Shown here: positions 12,370-23,800 of the stretch, piece after piece
Numbering within the stretch: position 1 is the first letter of the stretch
Layout of the letters: each line of letters starts with the position of its first letter
Origin: Chlorokybus atmophyticus
Lineage: Eukaryota; Streptophyta; Chlorokybophyceae; Chlorokybales; Chlorokybaceae
Reading direction: 5' to 3'
Assembly (NCBI GenBank): GCA_009103225.1
Contig: RHPI01002888.1
Location: forward strand, 41,401 to 105,400
Length of the DNA: 64,000 nucleotides
Program-made: the position numbers and the translations under genes
The notes under the pieces: generated by a model
The model's input: only the letters and a program-made list of their open reading frames with translations
The model's database searches: none
Told to the model about the DNA's origin: nothing

Positions 12370-13487
12370 GTATGTATGTATATATATATACATACATACA
12401 TGTATATATATACATATATATATATATACAAACATGCATATATATGCGGATATATGCAGATATATATGTATATATATATATGTGTATATATATCTGTACA
12501 TCTATATATCTATATAAATATGTTTATACATATATATACTTTTAAGAGTATAATTATATAATCGGTGTTATGTTATATAATGGTAATATATATGGAGTGG
12601 CTTTATTTGTTGCTACATTCATAGCCTACATACACATTTACTATATATATATAAATATATATGAGTATAAAGATGCGTATATGTACATGTGTATGTGTAC
12701 ATAGGTATGTGTTTGCACATTGATGTCCAAGCACATATTCCACCTGTCGTACTGATGTGTATATACCAATGTACATACAATGCGAACCGGCAATGCGTGT
12801 GTATATACCAATCATTGATACACGTATGAACAACGCACAATAATTATACCCTCTTTGAAATTACAAAAGGCAGTTATCGAGGGTGCTTACATCGAGTGTG
12901 ATAGTGCTTAGATAGGGGAGTAAAATTCCTAGTGCACGTTGGTACCTCAGCAAAAATGTGCTTGAATCGAGGTTGTGCTTAGAACGTGTGTGATTACAAG
13001 TGTACAAGTGACTACAGGGTTGGATTGTACAAGGATAAGCGCAAGAGCAAGTGCGGGCCTTGACAGAATTGCAACTACTCGGGATGAGACATCACAGCAA
13101 GATGCTAGGGCGCAATGATAAACATTTCTAGGCAACAACCAGGTAGATTATGGTAGGTGGTTGCCGACAACGTGCACAGGGCAACAACAAGAAGCGTAGG
13201 AGGTAAGCTTGCAAATTATGCCCGATTTCAACAGAACCATGCATAATGATGACAACATCTATAACAACGACACTTGCCGAACTTGTGCTTTTGGAAGCTA
13301 CCCCTAATCAAGACAAATTGTGACCCACGTGCCTTTGCTAGCACATTCGCGTGCCAACCTGTACATAGAATGCGCATATAACCCGTTGAAATTGCAGGGA
13401 TATGCTACATCGCTTCAGTATGTAGTAGTATGGCTACTCCAGGCAAAACAAAATTTCCTACACAGATATACATGCTCAACTTACTGA
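10385..13487. other. Intergenic region, AT-rich, with a composite microsatellite
   Basis: This separates two minus-strand genes. No exon could be supported. The 5' side should hold the proteasome promoter and 5' UTR. The centre holds the TATA/GTAT microsatellite. Words resembling tcgagg...gtgctta recur on both sides of the microsatellite (near 12055-12085 and 12875-12985), but I could not define a repeat unit. Confidence 0.5.
12196..12545. repeat. Composite (CA)n-(TA)n-(GTAT)n microsatellite
   Basis: About 350 bp run from a CA tract into pure TA and then alternating TATA/TGTA/CATA words. All frames on both strands read as Tyr/Ile/Met/His repeats. These open frames are composition artefacts, not genes. 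Confidence 0.95.
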
Positions 13488-14913
13488 CTACTTGCCCTTG
13501 CTGCGCAGAGCCTGCCTTGTCTTCAAGTCTTGGGCAGAAAGCGCCTTCAAGAGCTGCTCAAACTCGGATCGCTCAATGGTCTTGTTGCCATCGCCATCAG
13601 CCTCTGCACCACAAACGTACACATAGCACCAATATTATTAACAACCGTGTATGTAAAAACACCAGACAATGGTAATGAAGACTTTGTTGATTGCCTTGCA
13701 TGCAGCCTTTTTAGCATCTACTTACTGGTGATGAACTTGGTTGCCTGTGCTTCTGTGATCTTCACACCCTGATTCTGCAGTGCCGTTGTCAACTCCTTGG
13801 CAGAGATTGAGCCATCACCTACTTACAGTGCAAGGAGGGCAGCCAGTCAATATACCAAAGTCATAACCTGCTTCAAGACATGCGCAAAGCTTTACACAAG
13901 ACAGCTTGCTAGCGAAGTCATGCACAGCTTCATCTTCCTTTTCAAGAAATCATCTGGGCGAAATATTGACAAACAAACTGATTGCGTGCAAAAAAAATTG
14001 CGTACCGTTCTCATCAAACTCGTCAAAGAGCGACTGCAGAGGATCCTTCTTTGTGGGCACTGGTGGGATTTTCCGGCGACGCTCCCACACTGTTGACATG
14101 TACTCCTGGCATGCAAAGGAGCAGGATGACAAGGTTGCCAAATAGTGCACTCGGAAACTAATCAGCAACCGACCACATGTCACCAATGAGGGGCCGGGTA
14201 CCTGAAGGCCATCAATCAGGTCGCCTTCAGCATCGTTTGCCGACGCCACAGCCCCAACAAACTTGACTGCAGAGAGCCTCTCTGCTTTCGCTGGCCTCAA
14301 GCCTGCAGCATTTAACGAAGCTTGAGAAGACAGCATTGCAACTGTGAATGTAGCAAGCGGCTTATTATGTCATCACAGAATGCCAATGCCATGCCCGCCA
14401 GCTCACGGGCGGGCATAGCAATGGCAACTGACTGGTTGACTGCCGCATGTCGTGCAGAAGCGGCAACCACTTAAGGCATATGACAGGACGATCCTGTGCA
14501 GGTTTGAGGACAACACATGCCGAGGCAATAGGGAGCCGAAACAAGCCCTGATTTTAGCATGCGGCTTTCGCAGCACGACGACCAGCACATGCATGGTCGT
14601 CGTGGAAAACAACACCAGCGCACACGAACATGCTTCACCTTACAATGCCTCCGACAAGCAATGACTCGCGCTCAAGCTTGAGCTGATACTCAAGTTGAAA
14701 CGCATGCACACGCTCAAGCGCAAGGTGCATGCATATGTCTCGCGCATTGCATTCAACAGTACCTGCCGGGAAGCAGCTGCTACGCAGGGGGGCGAGCTGC
14801 GCCGGGCGCGAGGCAGGACGGGCAGACAAAGAAAAAGGAGCAGGGGAGAACGCTGATGAGGGCACTGACGCCACCGCCGCCGCTGTCGCCATGGTGGCCG
14901 CCATGATACTCAC
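13488..14913 (-). CDS. Plastid-type EF-hand calcium-binding protein
   Basis: Five exons: 14763-14913, 14202-14302, 14006-14105, 13726-13818, 13488-13603; 561 nt, 186 residues, frame closed. The first ~50 residues are Ala/Ser/Pro-rich with few acids, a plausible chloroplast transit peptide. A middle region (LRPAKAERLSAVKFVGAV, then RRRKIPPVPTKKDPLQSLFD) leads to two EF-hands. The first has the loop DENGDGSISAKE, split by an intron after the Gly codon. The second starts KADGDGNKTIERSE, where the expected first Asp of the loop is followed correctly by DGDGN spacing. The protein ends RSKGK. It resembles small plant chloroplast EF-hand proteins. It probably senses Ca2+ in the plastid, with no enzyme domain. 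The start could also be one of two nearby Met codons downstream. Confidence 0.82.
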
Positions 14914-15212
14914 GACACTGCTGAGGCCACGTAACTTTGAGCTACGTTAACGCTCAGCAAAGCGGTAGTTGCCTCCGTTACCCCGATCGGTTCGGGACTT
15001 TCAATGATCCGGACTGAAGGATTCTGGATCGGTCAGCCCCGCTCACATACCGGGCACGATATGGGAAGATCCGGCGCCGATATAAGTAATCCGATATATA
15101 ACTTACTTGCAGTCTATCTATCTGGAAATCCCACCTGTTGTTGACAAACAGGTGGGTTGGTGTAAGCGTTTGGTATTACTTATATCTAGACTTCATCTGT
15201 CTTCGATATCTA
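14914..15212. promoter_or_regulatory. 5' flank of the EF-hand gene with a perfect 10-bp hairpin
   Basis: Upstream region of the minus-strand EF-hand gene. It contains a perfect hairpin, arms 15130-15139 and 15147-15156 (cccacctgtt and its inverse) with a 7-nt loop, and repeated gatccgg words. No promoter element can be assigned with confidence. Confidence 0.35.
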
Positions 15213-15625
15213 GGGTAAGTGTACCTAACTTCGGTTATTTCGTAATTTCGGACGATGCTGCCCGACCGGGCTCGGCCATGCCCGTTAGCAGTGCGCGACG
15301 TTGTTGTTGTGACCTGCCGCCGTACCTAACTTGATGGGAAGAGCACTTTTCGGTATTGCGCATTGCAACCGGCGGCTATTCTTGCATATGGGCATCCATC
15401 GTCCGAAGTTGAGAAACAGTAGGGGCTGATGCCCGGCTGTGCTGCCGCCGTTTTGTGCCAGGCCATAGCCGGCGCTATACTGCTCCAAATGAACCACAGA
15501 TTGGACAGAAAATTGCGCCGTTTCATGTAGATGATTGTCCGATATGACGGCACCCTAAATGGTGGCGTATACCGTTCAGTCGAAGCTTATCGGCAAAAAG
15601 TGTCCGAAGAATGGTACACTTACCC
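15213..15625. mobile_element. MITE-like non-autonomous element
   Basis: The element starts gggtaagtgtacc and ends ggtacacttaccc, a 13-bp perfect terminal inverted repeat. Similarity extends inward (the next bases on both ends contain cttcgg). It is 413 bp long and flanked on both sides by TATCTA (15207-15212 and 15626-15631), consistent with a 6-bp target-site duplication. There is no transposase frame inside. The superfamily is not assignable from one copy. Confidence 0.72.
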
Positions 15626-16880
15626 TATCTAGACTTGCAACCAACGCATGGCTTTGTGCACAGTCGAAACAGGGCTCATGTTCGCACAAGCAGCACCACA
15701 ACGCTTTGCTGCTCGTCTACTTTTTAACTTATGTTTGTGGCACTTTCATTGGTTTGCTAGGTGATGCGAAGCTGTTGGTTTGCTGGTCTGCACTTGTGTC
15801 AACGCCACCACATTTCGCTACCTATGGCAATCGCCCCCGGGCAAAACGGCCCGACATAATGGTAGTTAATGAGTCATAAGCCATGTTGGCCTTATAACTC
15901 ATATTTGGCAATATCTTTTAAGTGGCCACGAATTTTGGGCAAAGTTTTAGATCTCAAGCTCTCCAACTTTGCTTTTGAAGCACAAGATTTCTAGCGGCTA
16001 AACAAAAGATATCTTGAAAAGACGATAACACCATATTCTGACTCTCATGAAAGCCACACGATCTATACTAACCTCCTCGATCCCTTGGTACCGCGGGCAG
16101 CCACGACAGCGCGGGTCGCCGATGGACGCGGGCCATGTCAATAAAGGGCGATGGTCCTTTTAGTAAGCCCTAATCGCCACAGGCAGAGAAATGTAATCTT
16201 GGTCTGTGATGTAGGCCTATTGCTTCTATGGTTTTGTGGGTCTAGACTACTGGTTTGCTGCTTGTAACGAAACCACTCACTTACTGGCTGAGCGGCTTGG
16301 CAAACATATGCACAAGCACAAGGACTTACTACTCGAAGCCCTGTCAGCATCACTCGTGCAGCACCTTGCAGAGGAAGTCACAGCACCGCACCAAGGAAAG
16401 AGAGGATGAACACCAACTTCTCCACTCAGCTCTCACACTTTTACACACTCGAGCACACCTCACACACTATGCAAAGCTGCTACGGACATCACACCCCACA
16501 CAGGATGAGAGGGAGAGCCCCTTGTACAACTTGGGCTAAACTAGGCACCTCACACACAAGAGTTGAGTATGCACATGCTGAGCTGCCTCAACACTTGTTG
16601 AGGCCGTTTATATACCCTCTTTTTTATGCTCTCCGATTTAAAACATCCAAGTTAAAGGCTACTTGCCTTGTTATGGCTGCGTTGACCACCAATCATTTCC
16701 AAGGACTGCCACATCAGCCCTTGAACCTCTTGTTCAATGCCTGCGACGGATGACACATCAGCCTTGGACTTTGTGAACGTTCTTGGCTGATCACATTAGC
16801 CTTAGACATCACACACATCCAACCTAGGACGATGTGACCGTAGTGGCTAGTTACGTCAGCTCAGGACGTCATACTTATAT

Positions 16881-16900
16881 GGATGCATATATATGCATCC
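16881..16900. repeat. Perfect 20-bp palindrome
   Basis: ggatgcatatatatgcatcc is fully self-complementary and sits in a stretch of repeated catatgcat-like words. Confidence 0.9.
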
Positions 16901-17273
16901 ACTCGATGCATGATATGCATACATATGCGCTCATATTCACACATATGCATACATCTAGTACATACTTCATATGCACGCATATGCGTACATGTGCACACAA
17001 ATGTCCATGTACATCACATGATGTCTCATCGGTTATAACTAGCCCTGTGCTGGCCACTCATGCCTTGTGTAATTCATCATGCTCAAGGCCTTATAGGCTT
17101 GGGAGCTGACCGCATGAGCACACCCCACAAGCACTACACATGATCGTTTGAGCGGAATCCTCACTTGGTTCTTCTTTTAATATAAGTAAGGGACAGAGAA
17201 TGACTTTGACCAGCGTTATGGGCGTGACACTGCTGGTCTAAAGGTTGACTTTGGTATGTTAGTGCTGCATGTT

Positions 17274-17840
17274 CATCACACCAGTGCTGGCGCAGGAGCT
17301 GGCGCAAGCGCGTGAAACTGGAGGAGGAATGGAAGTAGCTGTAGCTATTGTTGAGTACATAAAGTTTTCGGCCCAACACAAGATGTCACATCGCGGTGCT
17401 ATAATATTGTGGTTTCCAATACGGTGTGTACGAATCACACTCCTTGCATGTTGCAAAGCATGCGTTATTGCACACCACATTATTTACAAAATGCTTTATA
17501 ATGTAAACACAATAATGTAACCATGATTCAATAGTGTTGCCAGTAACAGCACATAATAACAGCATTATAATGCCCGTGGTAGCAAGGGATCAATGTTCAT
17601 GTGCAAGTGCTGGCAAGCTTCCAACCTTGTTTTTTTCGGGTTTTTTAAGAGCACAAGTGCTCTCACCAGTTGGTTGTGCCAGCACTGGCTGCCAATCTTG
17701 TGCGCCAGTGCTGGCAGCCGATTATTTAAGCCAGCAAACAATTTATAACTTAACGGCCGGTGCTGGCACAAGCGGCTTTGTGCCAGTTTCAGATGCTTTC
17801 GGGTGTAGACCCGAAACGCCCGTGCCAGTACTGGCATGGA
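17274..17840. repeat. Cluster of GCCAGTGCTGGC-type palindromes
   Basis: About seven copies or half-copies of a self-complementary word (caccagtgctggcg, gtgccagcactggc, gcgccagtgctggc, gccggtgctggcac, gtgccagtactggcat and others) occur in under 600 bp. A separate hairpin, ttcgggtgtagacccgaa, lies near 17799. No coding frame explains this. Confidence 0.8.
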
Positions 17841-17882
17841 CGGTTTGTGTTTATATTGGCACATGCTGCAAGGCGCATGTAA

Positions 17883-17926
17883 TATATAGTAAAGGCCACA
17901 CAAGCTTGTGTTGCCTTTGCTATATA
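17883..17926. repeat. 44-bp near-perfect palindrome
   Basis: Two 22-bp arms meet at an AAGCTT centre with no loop and match at 20 of 22 positions. A third partial copy (aggcaacacaa) follows immediately. Confidence 0.9.
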
Positions 17927-19952
17927 CAATAGAGGCAACACAAATGACTATCTTTACTTTATACAAGACATGCTCATGCAAGATATGCGTTAGCATGCTC
18001 GTGCATGCTGACTTACCAAGACTAGTAGTCGGCAGCATGGAAATCAGTCGCACACCCAGATATACCTTAAAAATGCAGCAACACAACATTCAAATAGCTT
18101 ACAATCTATAATGCTACCATAAACGATGTTTACTAGGAGTAGTACTCTTTAAGTACTCATAATTGACAAATTACATGTGTTGAAACATTAACAATTCTAG
18201 CAACGTTCTCACCGTGCACAAAATGCTTGTGCAGGGTCGCATAAAAGTTCTCTCACACGTACGCTTATGCCTATAAACTATACAAGATACCTTGTGTGAT
18301 GTTTGCAAGGTGTTATGGTACGATGGTTGGCTCACGCCAATGCTACAATTTCATTAATCATACTGTATTATGTATGTGTCAATCGATGTGCACCTTGCTT
18401 TTACATGTAAATATGTATCTCACCTCAAGTTATACAAACGCATGCAACACGTCTTTGCTTGTCGGTATACATTGAACTAATGTATATGTGCTCTTAACAT
18501 TTTACTTTCATTCTTGATGGAATCATTCAGCCACGTCACCGCATTACAATCATTCAACAGCAATCAAAGGCCTTTGGGCCACGAGCACTTGAGTTGAGGG
18601 ACTTCACGATCGCCACATTTTGCATTAATAGGGCTCGTCACCAGTGCGGAGGACTGGTAGCCACGAGCTTCAGGTAAGCGTTTGGTAATAGTGTTTTCAA
18701 TATGTGTACACATACAAGTTTTTAAGGTCTGTAATAACGTCAATGACGTGCGTGATACATACGCACGACAAGCTACCTGTATTATGTTTTACTATTCATC
18801 TTAAAATTGAGGTCGTTACCACCGGAAGCATTGTACAAATTGTGATGTTTGCAACATACATATCAAAATCTAATTGTAACACAAAAAAATATACATCTTG
18901 TAGTTGAATATAGATTGATAATCGGAGTTGTTTGACTTGAAGCTTTGTAAACATTTAGCCAATGTCAATCAATTTAACTACACATGCTGTGTAGTATTCC
19001 TTTATGTTCGCGTCTTTTAAAGCAAAATACCCAACTTAAAAAGCAACATATGGAAATCAATGTTGAGCTTTATTGATTTATAGCGTAGTACCCCCACAAT
19101 GTTTGGGTCATACAAGATTGCAGCGAAATGAGCAATCACAAAATAACACATTTAATGTGAAGCATGTCTTGTATAAATGTATATCAGTATGTATCTTGGA
19201 TACCTGAACAGTGATATGTGTTTGATTCATTCCCACATGTCATATTTATTTGCGCACACTTTATTAACAATGTGAAGATGTTTAATTGATAACACCATAA
19301 CACAGCACAGCCGCAGGTTGCATGTATATGAGCACTTTACGTCATATACATACCCATCAGCTTAGCACATACTTTTTCCGAAATGCACACACCTCAAGCA
19401 TCCATGCCGTTTACATTTATTTATCGTAGCATGTTTCGATTGCAATGATGCATTTTGGGCAACATGCTAGTTGTCTGAAACAATTATAGCGTACCAAATA
19501 CAATTAAATTACTGGTAAGCCCGCTGTCAACAACGAATGCATTCAAACCATAAGAATTGCTATCGTGTTAAGATCAAATAGCTTTAACCATTGTTACATT
19601 ACACACTTCGCTATATTACTCCAACTTACAATAGAAGCGTGGTACAATGTACGCGTTTCAGCATAACATTGTTCATGATAATACATGCGTTGTGAACATG
19701 TTTGTAAATAAAACATTAAGCTTTAAATGAAATATTAAGCTTTATTTATTAAAAAAGATAGATCGGCAAAGCATTTTATCATTATGTTATTGGCAATTTA
19801 AATAAAGACCTTTTTTCACATATTAATATTCACGTATGTTCCGCTTTGGTAAGTTGTTATGAAACGACATTGTAGTCAGAGTAATTTTGTGAGTTATCAG
19901 GAGATTTTTTAGAGTTGGCTCAGCCAACTTGACTGTGGCGTAACTTACAACT

Positions 19953-20348
19953 TTACGTCTGATATGCTAACAACAAGCACTCATAGCACAAGATGACTGT
20001 TTCACTGACTGTTTGACTGAGTTGCGCTGCTGGTACGTACCGTACGCTGTCATCACACTTCTGCTGATGCACGTGATCGGTTATAATTACCTTTCCTTCC
20101 TCAATACAAACAACTGAACTGGGGCCAGGCAGAAGCTGCCGCAAAACCAATCCCAAATCAGGCACGGGCCTGCGCTTGGAAGGGAACTGATTGTCCCGGA
20201 CATTTCTGGCTTCACCCGTAGAGGCGGCGGCGGAGGAGGAGGACAAGGGCTCGGGGGAGGAGGGGGACGGAGAGGAGGAGGGGAAGTACGAGGGCGTGTG
20301 GACTATGTGGAGGGTGTGGAGGTTCAGGTTGGCCGAGGCGATGAGCAC
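19953..20348 (-). CDS. Hypothetical ORF or first exon, divergent from NOS
   Basis: A 131-codon open frame in an island of higher GC content just upstream of the NOS gene, on the opposite strand. It begins with a His/Leu stretch, then a Ser/Pro run, then GEARNVRDNQFPSKRRPVPD. No known family is recognised. The Ser/Pro/Ala-rich N-terminus could be a targeting peptide, or the frame could be chance within purine-rich DNA. It may instead be promoter sequence shared with NOS. Confidence 0.25.
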   Translation of the reverse strand: MLIASANLNLHTLHIVHTPSYFPSSSPSPSSPEPLSSSSAAASTGEARNVRDNQFPSKRRPVPDLGLVLRQLLPGPSSVVCIEEGKVIITDHVHQQKCDDSVRYVPAAQLSQTVSETVILCYECLLLAYQT

Positions 20349-20815
20349 CGCCGCAAGGGTTTAGCTCTCACACGCAGGTGTGGCTAGGGCAGGGGCGGCG
20401 ATTAGGGTTGTTGGGGCGGAGGTGGCATTGGCATGACGTAGGAGTAGTAGAGTTGTATGTAGGTCATGTAGAGATTACCATCGTCTTCGTTTGTTGTGCG
20501 CAAGCGCCCTTCGCTGCACCCGGGAAGGCTGGATAGACGGTTATCCCTGTCACCTATCAGCCAGTAAGTACTGAGACGGCTTGATGCGATGGGACAGCTG
20601 CTTCAATTCAGTGCGCTATACATAGGGTTGACTTGACTGGGTCCAAGCTGCTAGTTTGTAAGCAATGTGCAAGAATACGTGGTTTTTTCCTAGGTCAAGT
20701 CAGTCTTGCCACTCCTGCGGGATACGAATGGTGCGGAGCGCTGGACCGATTGAGTGAGTCTTGCTGTTCTGACAGAGCAGAAAGACCCGACAGTTGCCTC
20801 CTGGCATGCGCAGCC
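20349..20815. promoter_or_regulatory. Presumed 5' region of the NOS gene
   Basis: GC-richer spacer before the NOS start codon at 20816. The first part (to about 20450) is GGGGCGG-rich. No TATA box is obvious. The transcription start is unknown. Confidence 0.3.
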
Positions 20816-23800
20816 ATGGGCCAGTGCGCGTCAAAGGGCAACAACCCTAAGAAGCATGTTGGTGCTGTCGTCCACACGTCTTCCGGTACGTGAACGACTT
20901 CCCTTTGGCCCATGTTCATACCACTTAGAATTGCAGTATTGCGGGATGTACTGCAGTCCAGCGTACACTGTACTGCACTGAACTGAGCTTCATCAGACTG
21001 CATAGCATGACACAATTCGCAACGCATTTATCGTACTACATACGATTTAGCGGACAGCACAGCACTGCACTGCACCACAGCACATCATACTCCTGCACTT
21101 CACCGCACGGCACTTCAACATACCAAAGTACACAGCGCAGCCAAGCACTCAAGAATGCAGTACACTACGCTGCACACCGCAGCACCCATCATCACATTCA
21201 GCTGCAAAGTATAATACACCACACACTGCACCACACCACAGTGCACCGTGCTGTATGTATGCACGCACGCAAGCACCCAGGCGCTCCCCACACATGTGTG
21301 CAGAAGAGGAAGACGTTGTCGCTCTTGCACCGCACGTGAGTGAAGCGAAGCAGGCGGTGGCGGTAGCTGACGTGAGGCTGGCAGTTAACGGTGAGGCCAA
21401 TGGAGAGGCCCACCACAAGCCTGGCCATGAAGAAGATGATGCCCCCCCCTCCACGTCCTACACAACCGCTGAGGATGAAACAGCATCAACTACCGCAGCT
21501 GTTCACCACGCGAGGGAAGTACCCGCGGATGCTACAGCCACGCCCACTTCGCCAGACACTTTGACAGCTGAAGCGCCAGCCGCAGCGGCAGTGGTCTCAA
21601 AATGCCCGTTCCTTCACGGATCCGTTGGCTGCTTTCCTTACCCAGGTACACTATCACCCTCTCACTGAGTCACTCACATCACTGTAGTAAGCCTAGTGAC
21701 ACAGTTACTAGGCGTATTACCCTGCACACATGTTGTTTTATGTGATTTGCAAGCTGCATCTTATACGGGCTTTTCGCCTGCCTTTGTTTACAAGTGCACT
21801 TGATAACTTCAAACGCACGCTTGTTGCCTGTCACCATCCATGTCTTCCTATGCGTATTGTGATGCATACTCATGTTGGCTTGTTCTGCTGCAAAATAAAG
21901 GCAAGGCAAGGTTTATACCCTCGACTACGTGCCCCAAGCACTTAATAGTTGAGGGTACGAAACCTGTCTTCCTATGTACAAGAGGAAGGTCGTATCTTCA
22001 CCTAATAAGTGGTTGGGGCATTTAGTCCCACTAGGTGCCCCAAGCATTTAGTGGTTAAGGGTACATATAAATTCCTGCCACTACTTACAAAACCTGAATT
22101 AAGCACAGAATAGCTTTTTTTATTGAAGTTAAATTGTGTTAAGCTTTGCAAGAAGGATAAGGATGCCGCACTCAGGCGGTTGTTACAGCACTCTCTCAGT
22201 CTGCGATGATGGATGCGAGTGAGTGGATGTGCTTCGGCAGCTTCAAACCACTTGTTGCTACACAGGGTATGTGCATGGACGTCATCCGGAGGTATGCGCA
22301 AACGGTTGTCGACCCGACCCCAAGTTGGGTCAAACAGAGACGAAGGTGCAGACTCTGTTGAGGGAAGCACGCGAGTTTCAGGTATGAACACCCATGTGTT
22401 TGTGTTGCCTGTACCTGGCATCTGTTGGATAGGTAGTATGAGAAAACTTGCAATGACGCCATACCCAACTCAGGTGCTATTTCATCGTGAGATGAGGTCT
22501 ACTCCTGAGGACGAGGCAAAACGGTGGACGGAGATTGAACAGGTTTGTTAACGGCAGCTTCTGGTTTATCATCTTTCTCGAGCGAGCACTTGACAATGTC
22601 AAAGTGAGGGTGATGCCATCAACTGCATCCGTCGCGTGTAGTGCTGAAAAAAAAGCCGTGTTTTGCAGGAAATAGAGACCACAGGCACTTACAGGCACAC
22701 CTTTGAAGAGCTCCAGCATGGTGCGTTGCGTGTTTGGCAACCCACAGTGCAGGGATAGAAGTAGCTGATGTACTACTCCTCATGCAGGCCATTAGCTTTT
22801 GTGTGCATGCATGCTGTGCGAGTGCATATGTTGATGTGACTAATCTCTCCTGCTTGTTGACATACCATAGGTGCACGTGTGGCCTGGCGCAATGCCCCTA
22901 AATGCAGCAACCGCAAGTTCTGGGGAGAGCTGACTTTGCTCGACAAGCGTGATGTGACTAGTGCGGAAGGGATGCTCGATGCATGTTTGGAGATGCTCGA
23001 GTCGGCCACACTGCATGGTGCCACAGAAGTGTATATAACGGTGTTTCCAGCTCGGCATCCGGTTACAGGCAAGGACCTTTCATACATCATGCCCACGTAC
23101 AACAGGCAGTGCAAGTGTGGGATTTGTAACAAGCAATTACAGTAGGAAACAAACATAACAATTTAATAGGCACGTATCTACCTACGTATATATGATGTGT
23201 ATGTACAGATAAGTATGTGGACATATGCACCCACGAGTGTGCACGTGCGCGCGCGCACACGTCACCTCCACCTCCACCTGCACACATTAACACCATCGTC
23301 CCTTCCTGCGCCTCTCAGGCGAAGGCGGCCCCCGAATCTGGAACAACCAGTTGATGCGGTACGCCGGATGGCGCACGCCGGAGGGCGCAATCCTCGGTGA
23401 TCCCGCGGAGGTGAAGTTTACGGAGCTCGTGACACGCAAGTTTGGATGGAAGCCACCCAAAGATGATCCCACCGCCTTTGACATTCTGCCCCTCGTGCTC
23501 CAGCCCGGGCCCGAGGAACCACCCCGCATGTTTGACATCCCACCTCAGTACATATCCGAAGTTCCCCTCGCTCATCCACTGGTAATCAAAGCTTTGCTTT
23601 GCTTTGCTTTTAAGCACTTGAGCCAGACATTGAGCCTTCACAGCTGAGAATTTGGAGAGGCTCTATGCGCATGGTCAACAGTTAATTGTAATCCTGAGCA
23701 TGCTGCACAGTGTTCATGCACGTCTTAAACTCCCTTGCTGAATTGAATTGACATGTGCAAGTTTAACACAAGCCATGCGATAAGAGTACAAGGAGTGATG

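Larger units (their letters stand above)
15626..19952. other. AT-rich intergenic DNA with palindromes, no gene recognised
   Basis: More than 4 kb without a supported exon. The 18.1-19.9 kb part is strongly AT-rich. Notable content is the perfect palindrome at 16881-16900, the chain of CCAGYRCTGG palindromes at 17274-17840 and the 44-bp palindrome at 17883-17926. Frames here are short and compositionally unlike the genes nearby. Confidence 0.5.

Noticed and set aside
12029-12561. Several overlapping open frames of up to 160 codons on both strands
   Set aside because: They are all translations of the TA/CA/GTAT microsatellite (Tyr-Ile-His repeats) and have no other content.
20633-20893. Longer upstream extension of the NOS first exon frame (start at 20633)
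   Set aside because: The upstream residues are Cys/Arg-rich without similarity, and starting at 20816 gives a classic myristoylation signal.
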